Shown one piece after another: positions 48,701 through 59,485 of a DNA stretch of 64,000 bases. How positions within the stretch are numbered: the first letter of the stretch is position 1; each line of letters starts with the position of its first letter. The notes beneath the pieces are model-generated. The model was not told where the DNA came from. It searched no databases and worked only from the letters and a program-made list of their open reading frames with translations. The translations under genes were made by a program, and so were the position numbers. This stretch comes from Dermatemys mawii (Eukaryota > Chordata > Testudines > Dermatemydidae): positions 1,150,509 to 1,214,508 of the forward strand of contig ML677460.1 in assembly GCA_007922305.1 (NCBI GenBank), in the 5' to 3' direction.

Positions 48701-49764
48701 TATGACTGTTCAATTTATGATGTTCATTCTCTTTGGGGAGGTGTGGAGCGGTTACAAGCAGCAGGAGAGTTTTCTTCCTGCCTTATTTGTCTAACTAGAG
48801 TCAGTTCTTGAGGCAGAGTTGCTGCCCTCCGTGTCTGGACTGGGATTCCTGGAAGAGGCTGTTGCTCATGTGCTGTTTGTAACCACCTCTGTTGCAGGAC
48901 TGAGGTACATAATGTTGGACTAAGATCAGATCCAGGCTCTCTAGCCCTGATTTCTCCTTTAACAGGAAGCCAGCTTGAAAGGGGCTGACATTTGCCACTA
49001 CATATCAGCCGTGGCATCAAGGGAACCCGACAGAACTCATAGCCATGAGTAAAAGAAGGGAAATTCCTTACTCAGGGAAACAAGGGACCGGTAATTCCTC
49101 ACCATCTGGTCCTGGTACAGCTGCTTCTCTGGCAGGGATAAGTGCTCCCACTTCTCCCGGGTGAAATACAGAGCCACGTCCTCAAACGCCACCTGGAGCT
49201 GCTGGTACAAGCATGACACACTCAGCACCATCTGCTACAGCCCCAGCCCGGGGTCTCAGCTGTGGACACGGTTTCTAGAGGAGGAACTCCAAGGGAACCC
49301 CCAGCCTAGAAGCTGGGACCCAGGGAGACTCTCCCCCACCCCACAGCTTCCCCAGAGACTCGGGTCCTGCTGGCCGGGGACAGGAGTTGCCCTTGGCTCC
49401 CCATGTGCCTCTGGGGTGGGGGTTGGGAAGGGCCCAATCTCCCTCCCTCCCACCCCAGTCCTGTGCTCGGCCCCGCTCCTGCCCCCAGCTCGGGTCCTCG
49501 GGGCTCCTCGGCCCGGTCAGGGCCTCGCTCGAGGGAAGGGGCCATGCCCGGCTCCACGTGTCTGCCTGGCCAGGACACCCCCCGCCCAAAGTCCCGGGCC
49601 CCAGAGCCGCTCCCCGGCCCCAGCACTCCGGCTGCTGCAGCTCCCAGCCCCGGGGTCAGTAGCACAGGAGGGACCCTGGTCCGGGCCCCCCTCAGTCCCC
49701 AGCCACTGCCCGGCCAGGGAGTCTCCGCCCTGCCTCCTACCTGCGCCGGCCCCGCTGCAACCAT
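45785..49764 (-). CDS. KRAB-domain C2H2 zinc-finger protein, with 2-bp deletion in finger 5
   Basis: Four exons join in phase: 49741-49764 (MVAAGPAQ, then GTAGGA), 49072-49201 (KRAB A box: [18 protein letters not shown]), 48169-48285 (KRAB B-like, [18 protein letters not shown]), and 46555 downward (linker and fingers). Fingers: four intact C2H2 units ([32 protein letters not shown] with HQ-H spacing), a fifth broken near 46025-46035 where two bases are missing after CTGACTG, and a sixth ([18 protein letters not shown]) in the shifted frame, ending about 45785. Linkers read TGEQP, TREWP and TGEWP rather than the usual TGEKP. KRAB-ZNFs repress transcription, often of retroelements, through TRIM28. 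The deletion, if real, truncates the protein after four fingers; it could be a sequencing error. Confidence 0.8.
47280..47400 (+). repeat. CR1-like 3' tail in ZNF intron
   Basis: TTCAGGGAACTGGACTAGAT and AAGGTCCCTTCTAGGCCTAC fit the end of a CR1-type LINE or CR1-tailed SINE. Confidence 0.6.
47400..47960 (+). mobile_element. LTR-like interspersed repeat in ZNF intron
   Basis: Contains a TATA-like GGTATAAAAGG at about 47500, GACTGAATGACCCATCCATG, AATAAAG near 47656 and TTATAAGTAAACCTTTAGG, then GGATTGGCAACAGCGTGGTG. The promoter and polyadenylation order suggests an LTR; ends were not fixed. Confidence 0.45.
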
Positions 49765-49900
49765 CGCCGGGCTCCGGTGCAGTATATTCTACTGCTCCTT
49801 GTAGGACTGTGCTCCTTAGGGTGCACTGAGCATGCTCAGTAACATCTGCTGAAGCCACTGCCCTTCACCCCGCCTTTATCAGCCATAAGATTCTGCTGAC
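49250..49900 (-). promoter_or_regulatory. CpG-rich promoter region of the KRAB zinc-finger gene
   Basis: The region around the first coding exon (49741-49764) is GC-rich with many CpG dinucleotides (for example GGTCAGGGCCTCGCTCGAGG), in contrast with flanking sequence. This fits a CpG-island promoter firing leftward. The long open frames here on both strands are compositional. Confidence 0.5.
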
Positions 49901-51305
49901 TGCCATTTACAGGGGTTCAAAAGTGGCGAACGGGGCAAAACGGAGGAGCTGGGTGGCCGGGGTCTGAGCAGGCGGCGGAAATGGACCAGTCGGGGGGGGT
50001 CAAGCAGCTGGAGAAAGGCTTAGCAGGGGGGCTAAAGGACAAAATCAAGGGTTGGGGGAGAGGGAGGAGTTAAGCCCTGGAGTAAGGTGCTGGCACAGAG
50101 TGACAGAGGGCAAAATCCAGCCCAGGCAGGGCACCAGGGCGTTGCAGTTGCCCCAGTGGGACTGAGACACCAGTATTTGCAGAAATAGTTTGTAGTGGGA
50201 TGTGAGAGACTTTTTCATTTGATCAAAGTGGGTTTTTGTATGTGCACATGCAAGAAACTGCTGCCTGTAGACGTTTGCTACATTTGGTAGCAGGCGCCAC
50301 ATACTCAAATCGCCTCCGGTGAGATGTCAGACCAGTCAGTGGCTCATAAGCATGGAAGTAAGGGACACAAAAGAACAGAGGCACACAACCTAATCTGTCT
50401 GCTCAGCAGCTCATAAACTAAATACCACACACTCCAGGGAAAAGTCTGCAGTGGTAGCAGCTCCTAAGTAGGAAAGGTTTGCACACTCTCACACTTTCGC
50501 TGGGTCGTGAGGTTTGGCTTGACCCCCCCTTGTGTTCAGAACTCCCTCAGTCAAAGAGTGGAGGTCCTGGTGCAGCTGAAGTCAGCTTAAGCCTCAGACC
50601 CAATCAACTGCCTACACTTCTCACACATCCCCCACACTGTGCAAATCATTCACACATACCAAGGCCTATTTATTCATTCATATCATGATGCATCAATTTC
50701 CTATTACCTAAGGGGTTCCCACAACCCCTTACCTGAGAGGTCACCAACCTCTCTGTTTGGACTAAACACAACTGTGTTCTTACCTGAGGGGTCACCAACC
50801 CCGTTGAGTATGTCTCAACCCAGATAGGTCTGACCTAAGCCACACATTGGCTTATCCTGGGGCCCTAATACATTTCCCAGCCCTGTGTACGCAACTTACT
50901 GTGTCTGACTTTGTTGCTTAATCAAACGGTTCCTATGGTGTGAGCCCAAAAGGGACAGACAGCTCCAAGGCCAATCTCCCTCCAATACCCCAGTGGAGAT
51001 TTCAAAAGGCCTCCTTACCTCTGAATTGGCACCTTGGGGGTTGAAGGGGACCGGTCCGCAGAAGCTTCTATCTCAGCCGGGCATCACCATCCGAGTACCA
51101 TGGTACCAATTGTGGAGGAAAAACTGAGTCCTCGCTCTCAGGTTGGGTACAACAAGTCAGAGACAGCTTTATTCAGCAGGCAATTGCCAGGGAAGAAATA
51201 CAGCTAGCGGAGAAAGAGCATCTCTCTCTGCCTCAGGTTCTCTTCAAAGTACAAGTAAAATCATACAAATATTTCTACCCTTTAATGACATACACTAATT
51301 AATAA
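49900..51305. other. Gene-free stretch with a possible old retroelement on the minus strand
   Basis: Near 51095-51115 the plus strand reads CCATGGTACCAATTGTGGAG. On the minus strand this could be an LTR end (CCACA) followed by a primer-site-like TGGTACCATGG, but I could not match it to a tRNA or find the other LTR end. Nothing else is recognised. Confidence 0.25.
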
Positions 51306-52777
51306 TGTAAGCAGTGTCAGGAATGAGATATATTCTGACATCTGGTGGCGAACTATGGGAATTGCAGTGAGTCTTAGAAAATAATTCTGGGGCTGATCAA
51401 TTTGCATAGACACACCCACTGCGTCTAGCCTGAGCCCACAGCAGCCCACATAGCCACTTCGGCTGATGAGAGAGCCCCAGTTTCTATATTATTGGGGCAG
51501 GAATGATAAAGTGATGTTACTGTGATTATGTGAGTGAAGGACTATGGACATGTACTTGGCCCTTGTTATGATGGAGGGACTCGCCATCATCTAGGTAGCA
51601 CTCAGTGGGCAAGGGCCATGCGTTTCAGAACACTGTGACATTGAGAGAGGTGGTGGGTAAGCCCCTGTACCTTTTGGTGAGGGCTCTGTCTGAGGGCCTC
51701 TCAGGCCTATTGCACCCTGCCTCTCTCCACTGTGGAATGTCAGAATTGAATTTTTGCTTCTGTTAGGAGCCTGGTTTCAGGCTGCTGAGCTGAAAATTGC
51801 TTTGGGCTCACTGGTGCACCTGCACTAAGGCTTCCCTACTGTGAGCTGAAATCACTGAGCACTGTCTTAAGTAGGGGGGCCTGAGAAAAGTGCAGAGTGG
51901 CTGGTGCAGCAGAGCAGTCTGCGTGTCGGCTAGCAGAGGCATTGGTGCTGTGGGCAGAGTGACCGGCGTGGCACAGCTGTCTGTCGACTAGCGGAGGCAT
52001 TGGTGCTGCGGGCAGAGTGACTGGTGCGGCAGAGCTGTCTGTCGACTAGCGGAGGCATTGGTGCTGCGGGCAGAGTGACTGGTGCGGCAGAGCTGTCTGT
52101 CAACTAGCGGAGGCGTTGGTGCTGCGGGCAGAGTGACCGGCGCGGCACAGCTGTCTGTGTGTTGGCTAGCAGAGCAGCTAGCGGATCAATGGGCAGAGCG
52201 GTTCGTGGGACAGCCAGCGGAGCGGAGCAGAGCCAATTGCGGGGAGAGCTGCAGCGGAACCTCACGGAGAGGCGGCGCAGTTGGCCTCGGACCACGTAAG
52301 GTGCCCCGTGCCCTACCCTCCAATTCCACCCAGGCTGGAGGTAAGACTCTGCCAATTGACTTTTTGAACTCTGCACTGACCAAGAACAGAGACTCTTGGG
52401 CTGTTGGACTTTTGGGGCTATTGAGTGACTTTTGGGGTTCTGGAACTCAAGAGCCAAAGGGAAGGCCACGGCCTAGTTGCTGGGAGGGGGGCTTCTGGTT
52501 CATGGTTTGGTTTATTAACCTTGTTTGTGGTGTTTCCCCAATATAATGCCACATTGTTTCTCCCTGTTATTAAAAGGCTTTGGTACACTCAGACTCTGTG
52601 CTTGCGAGAGGGGAAGTATTGTCTCTTACAGACGCCCAGAGGGGTGGTATATGGTTGTCCCAGGTCACTGGGTGGGGGCTCGAGCCGGTTTTTTTTGTAT
52701 TGTGCTATTGGAATGGAACCCCTGGATACTGAACCCGGCCCTTGTTGCTGCCAACTCTGATGGGCAGAAGGGTTACA
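51306..52777 (+). mobile_element. Complete solo LTR, 1472 bp, target duplication ATAA
   Basis: Starts TGTAAGCAGTGTCAGG and ends AGAAGGGTTACA, flanked by ATAA at 51302-51305 and 52778-52781. The distal part (GTTATTAAAAGGCTTTGG, then GAGAGGGGAAGTATTGTC) looks like the polyadenylation and R-U5 part, favouring plus orientation. Same family as 36071-37450 and 55578-56997. Confidence 0.88.
51930..52150 (+). repeat. 58-bp tandem repeat inside the LTR (four units)
   Basis: ATTGGTGCTG-type landmarks at 51941, 51999, 52057 and 52115 are exactly 58 bp apart. The unit contains CTAGCGGAGGCATTGGTGCT and GCGGGCAGAGTGACTGG. The nested copy at 36071 has two such units and the copy at 55578 three. Confidence 0.85.
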
Positions 52778-52879
52778 ATAACAATCTACATTAGATTCAC
52801 ACCTCCAATTCAGCTGCTAGAGGAATACCTCACCCTCCCTGATTAGAGATAACAGCTGGACCTACCCTGTTATCTTTAA

Positions 52880-53060
52880 CCTGACTCTTGCCTACCTATT
52901 TATACCTGCCCCTGGATACTTCCACTGCATGCATCTGACGAAGTGGGTATTAGCCCACGAAAGCTTATGCTCTAATACTTTAGTTAGTCTTTAAGGTGCC
53001 ACAGGACCCTTTGTCACTTCTGCAATTCCAGACTATCACGGCTACCCCTCCGATTCTAAT
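52880..53060 (+). repeat. Interspersed repeat common to reptile genomes
   Basis: CTTCCACTGCATGCATCTGA, AGCCCACGAAAGCTTATGCT, AGTCTTTAAGGTGCCACAGG and CACGGCTACCCCTCCGATT form a well-known high-copy motif in turtles and crocodilians. Class not assigned. Confidence 0.6.
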
Positions 53061-53419
53061 CTACATTATGTTTATATTATGTCCTGCTCATCCCAGTAGT
53101 TTCACATTTCTGTTCTCAAACATCCTTATCTTCAAGGCTGGGTCATAGTAACTCTAGTCTGTGTTTCCCTCTCGCTGTAGATAGACAGTCTACTTTCCAG
53201 ATCTCCCATTATGCGAGTTGGGAGTTAGCCTTACTGTGCTCTGTCTTGACATGACTTATAGGCCTTAAATCGAATCCTTTAACCCTTGTTTCCACAGGTA
53301 GCATTTTCTTGAATTCTAACCTATGAGGAACTGCTATGGTAGCACATTCCTACGGGGAGGAGTATAATACTCTACACCTGCAGGAGCACTCAGCACACCC
53401 CACTGCCCCAGGCAGAGAC

Positions 53420-53720
53420 TAGGCGGCAAGCTCTCTGCTGCTGCATGTGCTGCAGGGGCTGGGGGAGGAGGGCTGCTTGCAGCGGGTGCCGGCAGAGGGC
53501 GGCCTGGGGCAAAGAGCCCCCAGCCACCCTCCCCCAACCCAGCTCTGAGTCCAGATCCTCATCAGCCCCACGCCCACTGCCCCCCCTACAGAAAGAGTCA
53601 GGCGGCCACAGCACATGCTGCAGGGGTTGGGGGAGGAGGACTGCTTGCATCCGGTGCCAGCGTGGGGGGGTGGAGGGGGCAGAGAGCCCCTGGCCACCCC
53701 CTGCAACCCAGCTCCGTGCT
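53420..53720 (+). repeat. Two-unit GC-rich tandem duplication (~175 bp)
   Basis: ACATGCTGCAGGGG-TTGGGGGAGGAGGACTGC near 53615 repeats, with changes, ATGTGCTGCAGGGGCTGGGG near 53445; each is followed by a GGTGCC and AGAGCCCC block. The open frames through it are repeat-driven. Confidence 0.5.
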
Positions 53721-54888
53721 CCCCCAAACCAGCTCCAGCCCCTGACCCACCTGCCGGCTGCCACCCGGCCCAGCTGAGAACCGTCCCTCAGGTTGGGTGG
53801 GGCTTGTGGTGGGGCTGCAGGCGAGAGCCTTGTGGTTTTTGGGCTGCAGGCAGGAGCCTTGGGGCTGCAGGCAGGAGCCATGTGCTTGTGATGGGGCCCT
53901 GGGTCCCCAACCCATGGTGGGGCTGCACCCGGAACTGGGACCCTGTGTCCCTGACCTGCAGCTTCCTCAGGCCCTGCCCCCATGAGTCCAGTGGTGGTGG
54001 GGAGCCCGTGGTACCCCCCCTTCGCTCCCTCTAGCCCCCCTCCCCTACTCTCTCCCCCATTCCTGCCTCCCCCCACTCCCACCTCCCTTCCCCTCCCCAT
54101 GTGTCCTGATATTTTGTTGTTGTCATCTGGTCACCCAATCCCCAGGCGCATCCTCCTCCTCCATAACCATATCAGCTAAATCACCGGGATGACGGCTTGA
54201 AACTCCTGACACTCCACACTCCTCCTTGTTCAGGGGTGTGACCCCACGTGGCTGGTGTGAGATCCATTTCCTCCCAGTTCTCCCACCTGGGGAGTCTGCC
54301 TCCCCTTCCTTGGCCCCTCAAGGCCCTGTTGCCAGCAGAGAGCCCCTCCCCCAGACCAGCCGTATCCCCATCTCAGGGCACGTTTGCAGCCCGACCGGGC
54401 ATCCCCCTGCCTAACCTCACTTCCGCTCCCAGGAGAGTCAAGAACTACATCTCCCAGCCTGCCCTGGGGGTGCTTCCGCCCTCTCCAGCCCAGGTAAGGG
54501 AAGTCTCCCAGGCCAGGCTGACCCTCCCCCACCTCTCATCCTCTCCCAACCGGCGCCTCTCAGAAACTACATCTCCCAGCCTGCCCTGCTGCCAAACAAA
54601 GTTTCCCTGGGCTGGGGACCAGGCAGGGTGTCTGTGTCTGGCTGGATCTCACTAGGGGAAAAGCCAGGAGGAGGGGCTGGTTTTGGTGAATCATTAGACT
54701 GAGGAGACCCTGGAGGCGATTGCAGCCCCCACATTTCAGTTCAGCTTTGGGATGTGACACATGGACAATCACCTGCCTAGAAAGCGTCTAAATCCCATGG
54801 GCACAACTCTCCTGTGTGCACAGCTTGTGAATGCAGCCAACTACAGAGAGCGGCACATTGAATGAGTCATGGAAGAATTGATATCTGT

Positions 54889-54960
54889 AGCAGAGTGGTG
54901 CAGCGGAAGTGTGCTGAGCCTGTAACCTAGAGATTGATGGATCAAAACCAGCCTCTGCTA
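54889..54960 (+). tRNA. Initiator tRNA-Met-like, anticodon TGT (copy C2)
   Basis: AGCAGAGTGGTGCAGCGGAA at the start and AACCAGCCTCTGCTA at the end give the initiator methionine backbone, 72 bases, with acceptor strands AGCAGAG/CTCTGCT pairing perfectly. The anticodon loop reads CCTGTAA instead of CCCATAA, so the anticodon would be TGT. Better preserved than the C1 copy at 27642. Confidence 0.8.
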
Positions 54961-55577
54961 GCTTATGTTTTATTACTTACAGCCCTGGAGATAATTCACC
55001 TGCCTGTATTTGTTCCACACAGAAAAGAGGAGCAAATTCTCTCCCTGTTTATACTTCAAGGGAGATGCAGAGCTGCATCTTACACACCTGCACCTAGGAG
55101 CCAGATCTGCTGCTGGCTGCTTCCAGGGTGCAGTGCAGTCCGCAGTGCCAGGACAGGAACCCTGTCTTTGCACCCCCACTGTGCTTCTGGCCAGGAGTCA
55201 CCTGAGGTAACCTTGTGTCCCTGCCCCCTCTTCCCAGGTGCTTTAGGGGTTCCCCAGGGTCCAGCATAGGGCTGCTGGCCCTGTAGGGTCCCTAGGAGTC
55301 GCAAAGGGGTGATGTGAGGTTATGAGCCCCCAGAACAGCCGTGTGGGGACTCAGCCCTGTGAGGAATTCACTGTCTGTGGAAAAGCCCATCTAGGAATGG
55401 GGATTCCCAGCTGCATGACAGCAGTGTGACAGAGAAGAAAGAGTTTATGCTTTAGAACAGTCTGGGGGTGCTGGATGTGAAGGAGGGGGCCCAGCTCTCA
55501 GTCTGCAGAATGGCCAACCCCAAATGTTCAAAACCCTGAGTCAGGCTCCTCAGAAATTATGATCTGGGCTTTACAAC

Positions 55578-56997
55578 TGTAACCCTTCTGCCCATCAGAG
55601 TTGGCAGCAACAAGGGCCGGGTTCAGTATCCAGGGGTTCCATTCCAATAGCACAATACAAAAACCGGCTCGAGCCCCCACCCAGTGACCTGGGACAACCA
55701 TATACCACCCCTCTGGGCGTCTGTAAGAGACAATACTTTCCCTCTCGCAAGCACAGAGTCTGAGTGTACCAAAGCCTTTTAATAACAGGGAGAAACAATG
55801 TGGCATTATATTGGGGGAAACACCACAAAAAAAGGTTAATAAACCAAACCATGAACCAGAAGCCCCCCTCCCAGCAAATAGGCCGTGGCCTTCCCTTTGG
55901 CTCTTGAGTTCCGCAACCCCAAAAAGTCACCCAATAGTCCCAAAAGTCTCTGTTCTGGGTCAGTGCAGAGCTCGAAAGTCAATTGGCAGAGTCTTACCTT
56001 CAGCCTGGGTGGAAATGGAGGGTAGGGCACGGGGCACCTTACGTGGTCCAAGGCCGACTGCGCCGCCTCTCCGTGAGGTTCTGCTGCAGCTCTCCCCGCA
56101 ATCGGCTCTGCTCTGCTCCGCTGGCTGTCCCACGAACCGCTCTGCCCGTTGATCCGCTAGCTGACACACAGACAGCTGTGCCGCACCGGTCACTCTGCCT
56201 GCAGCACCAACTCCTCCGCTAGTTGACACACAGACAGCTGTGCCGCACCAGTCACTCTGCCCGCAGCACCAACGCCTCCGCTAGTCGACAGACAGACAGC
56301 TCTGCCACACCAGCCACTCCGCAGCACCAACAACTCCGCTAGCCATCCTGCTAGCCAACATGCAGACTGCTCTGCTGCACCAGCCACTCTGCACTTTTTT
56401 CAGACCCCCCTACTTAAGACAGTGCTCAGTGATTTCTTTAGCTCTTAGGTGATTTCAGCTCACAGTAGGGGAGCCTTAATGCAGGTGCACCAGTGAGCCC
56501 AAAGCAATTGTCAGCTCAGCAGCCTGGAACCAGGCTCCTCATAGAAGCAAAATTCAACTCTGACATTCCATAGTGGAGAGAGGCAGGGTGCAATAGACCA
56601 GGGAGGCCCTCAGACAGCACCCTCACCAAAAGATATAGACAATTGCCTACCACCTCTTTCAATCTCAGAGTGTTCTGAAACGCATGGCCCTTGCCCAGTG
56701 AGTGCTACCTAGATGATGGCGAGTCCCTCCATCATAACAAGGGTCAAGTACATGTCCATAGTCCTTCACTCACATAATCACAGTAACATCACTTTATCAT
56801 TCCTGCCCCAATAACATAGAAACTGGGGCTCCCTCATCAGCCGAAGTGGCCATGTGGGCTGCTGTGGGCTCAGGCTAGGCACAGTGGGTGTGTCTATGCA
56901 AATTAATCAGCCCCAAAGTTATTTTCCAAGACTCACTGCAATTCCCATAGTTCGCCACCAGATGTCAGAATATATCTCATTCCTGACACTGCTTACA
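55578..56997 (-). mobile_element. Solo LTR, 1420 bp, target duplication CAAC
   Basis: TGTAACCCTTCTG to CTGCTTACA, flanked by CAAC at 55574-55577 and 56998-57001. The paralogous segment near 27040-27060 lacks it and reads continuously across the site. It contains three units of the 58-bp repeat. Confidence 0.9.
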
Positions 56998-58094
56998 CAA
57001 CCATGAGATTATGTACAATTAATAGCTTTGGGAATCTGTTTATTGACTTTCTGCTTGATGAGCCATTAGGGCAGACTGGGGTGACATTTCGAATCTTTCT
57101 CCACAGCCAGAAGGGCTAGGAACGTCCTGTGTCTTTAAGAGCGTAGGCTGAAATCATCACATCTCCACTTGACTCCAGGAGCTGGGGCTTTAAGGAAAAC
57201 AATAATTCTCATGAGACTCAAGGTAAAATTATTACCATTAGCAGCACTGAGTCGGATGGAGTATCTATTTCCCGGGATTCCCTGGAGCAGGGATCCCAAC
57301 CTTTTTCTCTCTGTGGCCCCTGCCCAACATGCTATAAAACCTCATCCTCTGCCACCACAACTATTTCTTCTGCATGTCCAGTTGATTAAAAGCCAGGGCT
57401 GTCGTTAGGGGGTGGTCAGCAGAGCAATTGTGCAGGACCCCACAACACAGGGGCCCCCATGAAGTTAAGTTGCACCAGCTTCGGTCACAGACGGTAGGGC
57501 TCAGATTTCACTCCAATGTCAGCCCTGATTTCTGCTCTATTTTGGCAGACCCCTTCCTGAAATCTGCTCGCTGCCCCCGAGGGGACTTCAGATACCTGGT
57601 TGAGAACCACGGCCTTGGCGCTCTGTTTAGAAGGAGGGAGCAAAGCTGCTGCCTTTCCTCATGGCTGAACTCAGACCCTTACAGTGGGATATTCCTGCAC
57701 TGCCAGTGACACCAGGAAAGCTCCCTGAGCAGCTGCCTGGCCTTGGGGACAGTCTAAGTTTACAGGACTCCAGGTGGCAAAGAAGCAGCTGGGTCAGGCT
57801 GGGAACTTTGATTCCCAGAGAACTGCCCTGGCTCCTGCTCAGGAGCAAAGAAGTCAATTCTCCCCACCCCTGATGAGTCAGCCTGGAGCTCAGTGCAGTG
57901 CTGGGGGTTTCTCCTTTCACCCCTGCTGGGGATTGTGGGGATCCCAGGGGCATTTCTAGACGACAACAGAAACCTCAAGTGTAGATTACATTTTTATTTA
58001 CAATTTTTTATAATGTGATATAATCCTTCAATCCTAGTGTCACCATCGATAACATGGCTTGTTCAGTCTGGTAGTTTACCAATCTGGACCTTAG

Positions 58095-58395
58095 AATCAT
58101 AGACTATCAGGGTTGGAAGAGACCTTAGGAGGTATCTAGTCCAACCCCCTGCTCAAAGCAGAACCAACCCCAACTAAATCATCCCAGCCAGGGCTCTGTC
58201 AAGCTGGGCCTTAAAACCCTCTAAGGAAGGAGATTCCACCACCTCCCTAGTAACCTACCTAGTGCTTCATCACCCTCTTAGGGAAACAGTGTTTCCTAAT
58301 ATCCAACCTAGACCTCCCTCACTGCAACTTGAGACCATTGATCCATGTTCTGTCATCCGCCACCACCAAGAACAACTGAGCTCCATCCTCTTTGC
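58095..58395 (-). mobile_element. CR1 LINE 3' end in copy C2
   Basis: AGACTATCAGGGTTGGAAGA, CTAGTCCAACCCCCTGCTC and CAACTTGAGACCATTGATCC are a reversed CR1 end, at the place equivalent to 25370-25675. Confidence 0.85.
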
Positions 58396-59485
58396 AACCT
58401 GCTTTTGGGTAGGTGAAGGCTGCTATCAAATCCCCCAAAGCTGGTGCTCTAGATGAAGCTTGAAAACAAAACTGCAGCATCACTGTATTATAATTACTGT
58501 GTATAAATCCTTTGCACCAGTGGAGGCCACACTGACTGAACCTTGACCAACAATTTTGGACCTTGACACAAAATAATGGCTTACCCCTTAAGAATGGTGT
58601 TGTATTATATTCCTTATGTGCTGGCCCCTCATGGCCTTTTTCTTCCCCTACTTTTGGTGAAAAGCTTTGGTATTTTGTGTAGTAACTATATTTCCCGAGG
58701 AGAGATACAGGAGTGGGGGCTGCCTACATGTGCCCAACACCCACCAGATTAGAAAGTGACCAACAAACTCCCTTAAGACGAGTCAGCCGCCCCTGTCAAA
58801 AAAATCATCTCCCATCCTCACCTGAGTGACAGGCTGAATCCTTCCTTATCCGGGCAGAGCCCAATTACTGGAATCATCAGCAGCACAAAACCATCTGTAT
58901 GTAGCAGGAACCAGCACAAAATGTGCTTTAGACGTATCTGTCTCCTTCCTGCAGGAGTAAAATTTGTCATTATGGTAAATGGTTTTCAGTTCCCTTCTCT
59001 GAGGTCAAGGATGGGGTTGGAGTCACCTCAGGCTGGGATGCAGAGCCCATGTCCCCATCTCTTAGGCCTTGGTTACACCGGCACTTTATAGTGCTATAAA
59101 GCCGCCAGGAGCGCTATAACCTCCTACCCGTCCACACTGGCGAGGCACATAGAGCGCTATAACTTCGGAGTTATAGCGCTACTGGTAATCCACCTCTGCA
59201 CGGGGAATAAGGGCTGTAGTGCAGCTGCTGTGGCACTACAGCAAGAGTGTGGACACCCACTGCACATTAATTGGCCTTCAGAACATCACATAATTCCCGT
59301 TCGAGTTACTCTGGTCATCACTTGCAAACTCTTTTGTCCTGTCCTCAGGTGACCACACGTCAGACCTACCGTTTAAATTTCCAGGGAAATTTGAAATCCC
59401 CTTCCTGTTTGCTCCAGCCAAGCATGGCGTGCTCTCAGGGAACCCTTGCAGGTGATCGTTCTGCTTGATCATGACTCCACGTGCC

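Larger units (their letters stand above)
54140..59062 (-). repeat. Segmental duplication copy C2 (inverted)
   Basis: Reverse-oriented counterpart of 24690-28525. It lacks the MITE, contains a solo LTR at 55578-56997, and ends exactly at the TTA that borders the Harbinger element at 59065. Confidence 0.85.

Noticed and set aside
49161..49829. 222-codon plus-strand open frame
   Set aside because: It lies antisense to the KRAB gene start in a CpG-rich region; proline/serine/glycine-rich composition is what GC-rich DNA gives in any frame.
53390..54100. 236-codon minus-strand open frame
   Set aside because: It reads through a GC-rich tandem duplication, with several overlapping open frames; no recognisable protein.
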